Positions 58,118 to 63,933 of a stretch of DNA of 63,933 bases are shown piece by piece. Numbering within the stretch: position 1 is the stretch's first letter; each line of letters opens with the position of its first letter. Both the position numbers and the translations under genes were made by a program. The notes under the pieces were generated by a model, which was not told the origin of the DNA, did no database searches, and saw nothing but the letters and a program-made list of their open reading frames with translations. This stretch comes from Nannocystaceae bacterium. GTDB taxonomy: Bacteria > Myxococcota_A > Polyangia > Nannocystales > Nannocystaceae. The stretch is from contig JAIBBS010000022.1 in NCBI GenBank assembly GCA_019694555.1, positions 1 to 63,933 on the forward strand. The letters run 5' to 3'.

Positions 58118-58813
58118 ATGACGCGCATCGTCCTGCTCGCGCTGTGGCTGTCCGAGCCGGCCTCGCGACCGGAGGTCCCGGCAGAGATCACCGACGCGGC
58201 CGCGCGCGAACACTTCGGCCTGGGCATGGACGCGTGGCTCGCCGAGGACTATCCCCGGGCGCAGCGCGAGCTCGAGGCCGCGTACGCGCTCGACCCCGCA
58301 CCGGTGCTGCTGTACTCGCTGGGTCAGCTCTCGCGACTGCAGGGCGATTGCGTGCGCGCGCGCGAGCGCTTCCTCGCGTTCCTCGAGACCGATCCGCCCG
58401 AGGCCGCCGCCGCGGACACCCGCACCAACCTCGAGCGCTGCAAGGTGCCCGAGCCGGTGCCCGAGCCCGAGCCCGAGCCCGCGCTGGTCGAGCTGCCGCC
58501 ACCCGCACCGCCGCCGCGACCGCCACCGCGGCGACGGCCCGACGCGCTGGGCCTCTCGCTCACGCTCGGTGGTGGCGCGCTCGCAGCGATCGGCGCGGGC
58601 CTGCTCGGCGGCGCGTTCGCGGCCCGTCGCGCGGCCAACGACGCGGGCGCGCTGCCGCGCTTCGACGAGGGCGTGCAGCGCTCGCGCGGGCTGTATGGAG
58701 CCGGCTTCGCGGTGCTCGGCACCGGCGCGGCGCTGCTGGTCGGCGGCATCGTCGAGCTCGCGGTGTCGCGTCGTCGCGAACGCAGCCGCGCGAGCGCGCG
58801 GCGAGCCCTGTAG
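58118..58813 (+). CDS. TPR membrane protein
   Basis: 231 residues. N-terminal signal-like stretch, then TPR-like repeats (about 27-110: AREHFGLGMDAWLAEDYPRAQRELEAAYAL, YSLGQLSRLQGDCVRARERFLAFL), a Pro/Glu then Pro/Arg linker (about 112-143), and two C-terminal membrane helices (LGLSLTLGGGALAAIGAGLLGGAF and GLYGAGFAVLGTGAALLVGGIV). This form is common next to Ser/Thr kinases in myxobacteria. The 190 bases before it hold no clear gene. Confidence 0.78.
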   Translation: MTRIVLLALWLSEPASRPEVPAEITDAAAREHFGLGMDAWLAEDYPRAQRELEAAYALDPAPVLLYSLGQLSRLQGDCVRARERFLAFLETDPPEAAAADTRTNLERCKVPEPVPEPEPEPALVELPPPAPPPRPPPRRRPDALGLSLTLGGGALAAIGAGLLGGAFAARRAANDAGALPRFDEGVQRSRGLYGAGFAVLGTGAALLVGGIVELAVSRRRERSRASARRAL

Positions 58814-58838
58814 CGCGCCCGCGAGGCGCTCGCGCGCG

Positions 58839-60713
58839 TCAGCGCGGCTGTGGCGACTGCGGCACCATCTGCAGCTCGACGCGCTTGCCGTCGCGCACGA
58901 CCACGATCGCCACCGTGCTCCCGGCTTCGAGCTCGCCGAACGAGGCCATGTAGTCGTCGAGGTTGTGGATGTCGCGGGTGCCGATGCGCACGATGACATC
59001 GCCCTTGCGCAGGCCGGCCTTCTCGGCCGCGCCGTCCTTGCGCACGCCCGACAGCCGCACACCGTCGACGTTGGCGCCGTAGTCGGGGATCGTGCCCAGC
59101 GACACGCGGAAGCCACCGCCGCGGGCCTGGGCCGGGCGCGCGACCTCGATGTAGCTGGGCACCAGCGCGTCGTGTTGCAGCGCGTCGAGGATCGCCAGCG
59201 CGAAGGTACCGACCGCGGCCGCGCCGGTGATGTTGAGGCGATCGATGTCGTCGCTGGGCTTGTGGTAGTCCTCGTGCGGACCGGTGAAGAAGTGCAGCAC
59301 CGGGATCGCGGCCTCGTAGAAGCTGCCGTGATCGGAGGGGCCGTAGCCGTCGTCGGTGGTGCGCACGGTGAGCTTGCCGCGGTTGGCCTCGACCAGCTCG
59401 GGCCACTGCTTGGCCGTGCCGGCGCCGGCCACGACCACGCCCTCGGGACCGAGCCGCCCGACCATGTCGAAGTTGATCATCGCGGCGATGCGCGACAGCT
59501 CGGGCTTGGGCAGCGACTGCACGTAGTGCTTGCTGCCCAAGAGGCCCATCTCCTCGGCGCCGAAGGCGATGCAGATCACGTCGAAGGGTCGCGCGGCCGC
59601 GTCGCGCGCGGCCTCGGCACCGCACAGCTCGAGCATGACCGCGACGCCCGAGGCGTTGTCGTCGGCGCCGTTGTGGATCGCGTCGACGCCGGGCGCGAGC
59701 GACGAGTCGGTGCCGAAGCCGAGGTGGTCCATGTGCGCGCCCACGACGACCACGCGATCGCTCTTGCCCGAGCCCGGCAGCCGGCCCACGACGTTGGCGG
59801 TCTGCAGCCGCACGCGCTCGATCGGCGTCTGCAACGTGACCGCCTTGGCGCTGCGTCGCCCGCGACGCACGACGCTGGGATCGATCGCGCCGTCCTTGCC
59901 GGCCTTGCCACCCAGCGCGGCGAAGAGCGCAGGCGTGCCCGCGGTGCCGACGAACACCGCCGGCACGCCGAGGTCCGCGGCCTCGCCATGGTTGGGGTAG
60001 CGCTCGAGCTTCGGATCCCACAGCACGAAGCCGGCCGCACCGTGATCGCGCGCGGTGATGGCCTTGCTCGCCGCGCGCGCCTGCGCGACGCCGATGTGCG
60101 GATCGCCGGCGGGCGCGCCGGCGAGCGCGACCACGATCGCGCCGTGGACCGCCTTCTCCAAGCCTTCGTAGTCGCCGGTGCCCTTGCGGCCCTGCGCGAT
60201 GCCGTAGCCGACGAACACGAGCTTGGCCGACACCGGTGTGGTGGACTCGCCCGAGAACGGCACCAGCCCGTGGGCGATCGCGGCCTTGCCGATCGCGAGC
60301 GTGCTGGCCTGATCGGCGCGCAGGCGCACGCCGTCGGTGATCTCGAACGGCTGCAGGAAGCCCTGGGTACCCGCGGGTTGCAGCCCGCGGGCCTTCATCG
60401 CCGCGGCGACGTACTGCTGCACGGCGCCATCGGAGGCGGTGCCCGGCGCCCGCCCCTGCTGCGCATCGTCGGCGAGAAACGCCACGTGTTCGCGCACGCG
60501 TTCGGCCTGCAGGCTCGCCGGTGCGGTCGCCACCGGTGCGGCGGGCGAGCGCGGCGCATCGCCCGTGCTCGCCGCGTCGGGCGAAGTCGTGGGCGCGTCG
60601 TCGCGCCGACATGCCAGCAGCAGCGTCGCGACGAACACGATCGGGGCGACACGGCGGCCGGCCGCTCGCGGGCGGAACGCAGGCGTTGCGGCATGGGGCG
60701 GGTGCACGGTCAT
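58839..60713 (-). CDS. M28 family metallopeptidase with PA and PDZ domains
   Basis: 624 residues, lipoprotein (ATG 60713, lipobox LLLAC). M28 enzymes are di-zinc aminopeptidases. A PA domain is inserted near the N-terminal half (LVFVGYGIAQ, GAIVVALAGAP). Metal ligands visible: His in VVGAHMDHLG, Asp in NGADDNASG, Glu pair in FGAEEMGLLG, Asp in INFDMVGR, and His in GPHEDYHKPSDD. A C-terminal PDZ domain (about 530-624: GVRKDGAAEKAGLRKGDVIVRIG) probably binds peptide ends. It should digest peptides in the periplasm or at the surface. Divergent from the lipoprotein gene at 60766 by 52 bases. Confidence 0.92.
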   Translation of the reverse strand: MTVHPPHAATPAFRPRAAGRRVAPIVFVATLLLACRRDDAPTTSPDAASTGDAPRSPAAPVATAPASLQAERVREHVAFLADDAQQGRAPGTASDGAVQQYVAAAMKARGLQPAGTQGFLQPFEITDGVRLRADQASTLAIGKAAIAHGLVPFSGESTTPVSAKLVFVGYGIAQGRKGTGDYEGLEKAVHGAIVVALAGAPAGDPHIGVAQARAASKAITARDHGAAGFVLWDPKLERYPNHGEAADLGVPAVFVGTAGTPALFAALGGKAGKDGAIDPSVVRRGRRSAKAVTLQTPIERVRLQTANVVGRLPGSGKSDRVVVVGAHMDHLGFGTDSSLAPGVDAIHNGADDNASGVAVMLELCGAEAARDAAARPFDVICIAFGAEEMGLLGSKHYVQSLPKPELSRIAAMINFDMVGRLGPEGVVVAGAGTAKQWPELVEANRGKLTVRTTDDGYGPSDHGSFYEAAIPVLHFFTGPHEDYHKPSDDIDRLNITGAAAVGTFALAILDALQHDALVPSYIEVARPAQARGGGFRVSLGTIPDYGANVDGVRLSGVRKDGAAEKAGLRKGDVIVRIGTRDIHNLDDYMASFGELEAGSTVAIVVVRDGKRVELQMVPQSPQPR

Positions 60714-60765
60714 GGCCGCGGCAGGATAGCCGATGCGATCGCGCGCCGTGCTAGCCTGCCGGCCC

Positions 60766-61464
60766 ATGCGAACCCATGCGCTTTCCTTGGTGGTGCTCGG
60801 CTCCCTGCTCGCTGGCTGCCCGTCGGGTGACGACGGTGGCGGCGGCGGCTCCGGCAGCAGCGGCGGCTCGGGCAGCGAGAGCGGGACCACCGCGACGACG
60901 ATGACGTCGGGCAACACGATGACGAGCACGACCGCGTCGACGACGGACACGACCACCGCGTCGACGACGATGACGACCAGCGACACCGACACCGCCACGA
61001 CCACCGACGCGACCTCGTCGACCGGCGCGGACAGCTCGAGCAGCGCCAGCGGTGGCTCGAGCTCCGACACCGGCGCGGGCGGCTACTCGGTCTCGGGCTC
61101 GGTCACGCGCAGTGCGGCGGCGGTCATCTCGCTGGGCGACGACGGCATCGGCACGCTGTACGTCGGCGTGCTGATGGACTGCGACCAGAACGCGGCCTCG
61201 GTCGGCGGCACCTCCGTGGCGATGGCCGACCTGTCGCAGCTCAACTCGCCGGTGCCGTACACCGTCGAGGGCCTGCCCAACGGCACCTACTACGTCGCGG
61301 GCTTCCTCGACGACGACGAGAACGCCGACCCCGACGCGCCCGACGCGGACATGGGCGACCTCGCGTTCGCCATGGGCTTCGGCATCGGCTGCGTCGAGGT
61401 CGTGATCGAGGACGCCGACGTCACCGGCGCCGACTTCGCGCTCAACGTCAACGTGCCGTTCTGA
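60766..61464 (+). CDS. Small lipoprotein with Thr/Ser-rich linker
   Basis: 232 residues. Signal peptide with lipobox LLAGC, then a very long low-complexity linker of Thr, Ser, Asp and Gly (about 20-118). The C-terminal domain (about 119-232) is small and beta-rich: YSVSGSVTRSAAAVISLGDD, GTLYVGVLMDCDQNAAS, GLPNGTYYVAGFLDDDENADPDAP. The acidic loop DDDENADPDAPDAD may bind calcium, as in cadherin-like or Big-type domains. Two Cys may pair. Surface-exposed; function unknown. Confidence 0.75.
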   Translation: MRTHALSLVVLGSLLAGCPSGDDGGGGGSGSSGGSGSESGTTATTMTSGNTMTSTTASTTDTTTASTTMTTSDTDTATTTDATSSTGADSSSSASGGSSSDTGAGGYSVSGSVTRSAAAVISLGDDGIGTLYVGVLMDCDQNAASVGGTSVAMADLSQLNSPVPYTVEGLPNGTYYVAGFLDDDENADPDAPDADMGDLAFAMGFGIGCVEVVIEDADVTGADFALNVNVPF

Positions 61465-61507
61465 ATTGTGGATGTCGCGCGGGGCCGCGGCACGGCCCCG
61501 GCGCGCG

Positions 61508-62518
61508 TCACTGCTCGAAGCAGTACAGCGGCGAGAACCACAGACAGGTCGCACCGCCGCCGAAGCACGACGCGCTCCACTCCGCCGAGCTCATGTCGTA
61601 GCGACCGCTGTGGCTCTGGATGCCCTGGCTGTTGGTCCAACCCTCGCAGTGGGTGTTGGCATCGGCGGTCTCGCCCGCGGCGGTGACGTTGCTCCACACC
61701 GCATCGGTGCCGCAGGTGTGCGTGCCCTGCGGCGCGTCGGTCGAGTTCTGCGTCAGCGCGATCGGGTGCAGCAGGGTGCCGTCGGTGAGATCGTCCCAGT
61801 CGTCGGCGATGGGCGTGCCGTCGACCAGCGCGTAGGTGGTGGTGCCGTGGCTGAAGCGCTGCGCCGGCGCGGTCACGCCGTCGGACAGCCACGCCAAGAA
61901 GGTGCCGTCGAGGCCGGCGTCCTCGGCGAGGCTCTGGCAGGTCGCGTCTGCACCCGCGAGGCCGTTCATCGCGCCCGAGTGCATCGAGCTGGTCACGAAC
62001 ACGCGCAGCGGCGGCACCGACTCGAGGGCGCAGTGGTGATCGCAGCCGTCGCCCACGAGCAGGTTGCCGTCGTCGCAGGCCTCGCTGGTGCCCAGCACGT
62101 AGCCGTCGCCGCAGCGCGCCGGCTCGCAGCTGCCGGGGCAATCGTCGCCGTCGTCGAGGTTGCCGTCGTCGCACAGCTCGCCGTCGTCGAGCACGCCGTC
62201 GCCGCAGTGGGTCGCGACGCCGCCGCTGCTGCTGCCGCCCCCGTCGCCACCGCCGCTCGACGAAGCCTCGCCGGCGCTCGTACCGACCTCGCCGCTGCTG
62301 CCGGGGCCGCCGTCGCCGGCGACGCCGCTGCTGTCGCCCGCGCCGCCACTGTCCGCGGTCGGCCCCGCATCGGTGGTGCCCGCGGATCCGTCGGTTGCCG
62401 TGGCCTCGCCGGTGGTGACCGCTGCGCCCGCGGAGGCATCGAAGCCATCGGGCTCGAGTCGACACGCGACCGCCAGCACCACGAACCCGAGCACGCACCC
62501 TCGACGCATCGTTGGCAT
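61508..62518 (-). CDS. Lipoprotein with cysteine repeats and DUF1554-like domain
   Basis: 336 residues. ATG 62518 is preferred because a good ribosome site (GGAGGTGG) is 5 bases upstream. Lipobox AVAC, an Ala/Gly/Ser linker, two disulfide repeats ([33 protein letters not shown], about 105-165), then a DUF1554-like domain ([58 protein letters not shown]) with paired cysteines, related to collagen/endostatin-like folds. Probably surface-exposed and binding; ligand unknown. Confidence 0.82.
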   Translation of the reverse strand: MPTMRRGCVLGFVVLAVACRLEPDGFDASAGAAVTTGEATATDGSAGTTDAGPTADSGGAGDSSGVAGDGGPGSSGEVGTSAGEASSSGGGDGGGSSSGGVATHCGDGVLDDGELCDDGNLDDGDDCPGSCEPARCGDGYVLGTSEACDDGNLLVGDGCDHHCALESVPPLRVFVTSSMHSGAMNGLAGADATCQSLAEDAGLDGTFLAWLSDGVTAPAQRFSHGTTTYALVDGTPIADDWDDLTDGTLLHPIALTQNSTDAPQGTHTCGTDAVWSNVTAAGETADANTHCEGWTNSQGIQSHSGRYDMSSAEWSASCFGGGATCLWFSPLYCFEQ

Positions 62519-62609
62519 GACCACCTCCGGCGCGGCGCAGTGCCGACACGCGCAGGCGGGTTCCGGCCGCGGCGACAGAGATTTCGCACGCGCGCCGGCG
62601 CGGGTTCGT

Positions 62610-63092
62610 TCAGCCGACGCCGAAGGCTTCGATGCGCGCGCGCATGTCCTCGGGCACCGGCGTGGCGCGGCGGAAGCCCGGACTCTCGGGGTCGAGGTCC
62701 ATCACCGCGCAGACCGTGCGACCGGTCGCGCGGACATCGGTGTCGAGCGCGGCGCCGCTGCGATCGACGCCGACGATGCGATAGCCCAGCTCGATCGACG
62801 AGCGCCCCAGTCGCAGTACCCGCAGCTCCACGCAGACGTCCTCGCCGAAGCGCGTGGGCCGGACGAAGTCGGCCTCGGTGTGCACGCTGGGCAAGCCGAT
62901 GCGCCGTGCGACGATCACGTCGTGGTAGGGCAGCTGCAGCGCGCGATCGAACCAGCTCTCCATCGCCTCGTGGAACAATTCGAAGAAGCGCGGGAAGTAC
63001 ACGATGCCGGCGGGATCGCACTGGCCCCACCCCACGCGGACGCGCAGCGTGTGACATCGCGGGGCGGCGGACGGCGTGGCGGCATCGGTCAT
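62610..63092 (-). CDS. Acyl-CoA thioesterase (4HBT family)
   Basis: 160 residues. Hot-dog fold enzyme that hydrolyses acyl-CoA. The ATG at 63092 precedes [27 protein letters not shown], the 4-hydroxybenzoyl-CoA thioesterase signature with the catalytic Asp (in CDPAGIVYF), then [29 protein letters not shown] and the final [13 protein letters not shown] strand. Cytoplasmic. It is divergent from the enoyl-CoA hydratase gene with 30 bases between starts; both handle acyl-CoA and may act in one aromatic or branched-chain degradation route. Confidence 0.9.
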   Translation of the reverse strand: MTDAATPSAAPRCHTLRVRVGWGQCDPAGIVYFPRFFELFHEAMESWFDRALQLPYHDVIVARRIGLPSVHTEADFVRPTRFGEDVCVELRVLRLGRSSIELGYRIVGVDRSGAALDTDVRATGRTVCAVMDLDPESPGFRRATPVPEDMRARIEAFGVG

Positions 63093-63122
63093 GACGGCGA
63101 GGCCACAGTGTATGCTCCGCCG

Positions 63123-63914
63123 ATGCCACTGGTCGAGTACGAGTCCCTCGAGGGCATCGCGCGGCTCACCCTCAGCGCGCCGCCGGCGAACTGCTACTCC
63201 TACGAGATGATGCGGGAGCTCGACGCCGCGATCCTGCGCGCGCGCTTCGACGCCGACATCCACGCGATCATCATCCGCGGCGCGGGCGAGAAGTTCTTCT
63301 GCGCCGGTGCCGACATCGCGATGCTGCGCGGCGCGGATCCGGTGTTCAAGTACAACTTCTGCCTCCACGCCAACGAGACGCTGCTGCGGCTCGAACACAC
63401 GCCCAAGCTCGTGGTCGCGGCGCTCGATGGTCACTGCGTCGGCGGCGGGCTGGAGGTCGCGCTCGCGGCCGACCTCCGCATCGCGCGGCGCGGCTCGGGC
63501 AAGTGCGGTCTGCCCGAGGTCAAGCTCGGCGTGCTGCCGGGTACCGGTGGCACGCAGCGACTGGTGCGCGTGGTCGGACGCGCGCGTGCGATCGAGCTGA
63601 TGGCCAGCGGCGAGACCTTCGACTTCGAGCGCGCCGCGACGCTGGGCCTGGTCAACCAGGTCTGGGACGATCCCGATCACGCGAGCTTCCAGGCGCACGT
63701 GCTCGCGTGGGTGCGCGAGCTGGTGCCGCCGAAGTCGGCCTCGCGCGCGATCGGCTTCATCAAGCGCGCGTGCACCAGCGGCAGCGAGATCGGACTCGCC
63801 GAGGGGCTCTCGCTCGAGCGCGAGCTGCAGCAGCGACTGTTCGAGGGCGAAGACGCGGCCGAGGGCATCGCGGCGTACCTCGAGAAGCGGCCGCCGCAAT
63901 TCCGCGGCCGCTGA
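63123..63914 (+). CDS. Enoyl-CoA hydratase/isomerase family protein
   Basis: 263 residues, complete. Crotonase fold; adds water to, or isomerises, an enoyl-CoA. Oxyanion-hole strand AGADIAMLRG after KFFCAG, the second GGGLEVALAADLRIA, and LPEVKLGVLPGTGGTQRL with a Glu at the position of catalytic Glu144 of the rat enzyme; a second Glu lies in AIELMASGE, matching Glu164, so hydratase activity is likely. Start ATG at 63123. The window ends 19 bases after its stop. Confidence 0.92.
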   Translation: MPLVEYESLEGIARLTLSAPPANCYSYEMMRELDAAILRARFDADIHAIIIRGAGEKFFCAGADIAMLRGADPVFKYNFCLHANETLLRLEHTPKLVVAALDGHCVGGGLEVALAADLRIARRGSGKCGLPEVKLGVLPGTGGTQRLVRVVGRARAIELMASGETFDFERAATLGLVNQVWDDPDHASFQAHVLAWVRELVPPKSASRAIGFIKRACTSGSEIGLAEGLSLERELQQRLFEGEDAAEGIAAYLEKRPPQFRGR

Positions 63915-63933
63915 CGCCGGACATCGGCGCGAC

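Overview
The window is very GC-rich bacterial DNA with dense coding on both strands. It almost certainly comes from a myxobacterium (Myxococcota), most likely of the Nannocystis/Plesiocystis type. The reasons are the many secreted lipoproteins with a lipobox cysteine, a long Ser/Gly/Thr-rich linker and the cysteine repeat CGDG...CDDGN...C, plus a eukaryotic-type Ser/Thr kinase, three tandem bactofilins and a propeller hybrid histidine kinase. The taxon is inferred from gene style, not from a marker tree.

Layout. 1-9.3 kb: mostly secreted or lipoprotein genes (a truncated hypothetical, a cysteine-repeat lipoprotein, an S41 protease, a VWA lipoprotein, an FkbM methyltransferase, a DUF1513 propeller, a metalloprotease-like protein with an altered zinc motif). 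9.4-20.3 kb: a coherent locus with a tight six-gene minus-strand operon (VTC-domain polyphosphate-polymerase-like protein, DUF4956 membrane protein, HlyD adaptor fused to a DUF3616-like propeller, TolC-like channel, phytase-like lipoprotein, lamin-tail lipoprotein). It is flanked by two outward-placed CotH-kinase lipoprotein genes, one fused to a C-type lectin. 20.3-29.7 kb: the translation/transcription block, read on the minus strand as tRNA-Thr(TGT), tRNA-Tyr, tRNA-Gly, tRNA-Thr(GGT), rpmG, tRNA-Trp, secE, nusG, rplK, rplA, rplJ, rplL, rpoB. tuf is missing from its usual place and rpoC does not follow rpoB. 29.8-34.4 kb: TPR and HEAT-repeat lipoproteins, then three bactofilins. 34.6-43 kb: plant-type glutamate-cysteine ligase, an SGNH lipoprotein, a FadL-like porin and two paralogous lipoproteins. 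43-49.3 kb: sixA and ppx back to back, two lipoproteins and kptA. 49.3-58.8 kb: signalling genes (hybrid kinase, TPR protein, ECF sigma factor, Ser/Thr kinase). 58.8-63.9 kb: an M28 peptidase, two lipoproteins, a thioesterase and an enoyl-CoA hydratase.

How the genes work together. The strongest candidate for an undescribed system is the 9.4-20.3 kb locus. It pairs a membrane polyphosphate-polymerase-like module (VTC + DUF4956) with an adaptor and an outer-membrane channel but no recognisable transporter, and with surface CotH kinases. I propose that it makes or exports a phosphate-rich product, or phosphorylates surface proteins. This is inference. Other points worth checking are a small dispersed hairpin repeat at gene 3' ends, two promoters sharing the same core and spacer in the ribosomal block, and the translational coupling of kptA to a hybrid histidine kinase.
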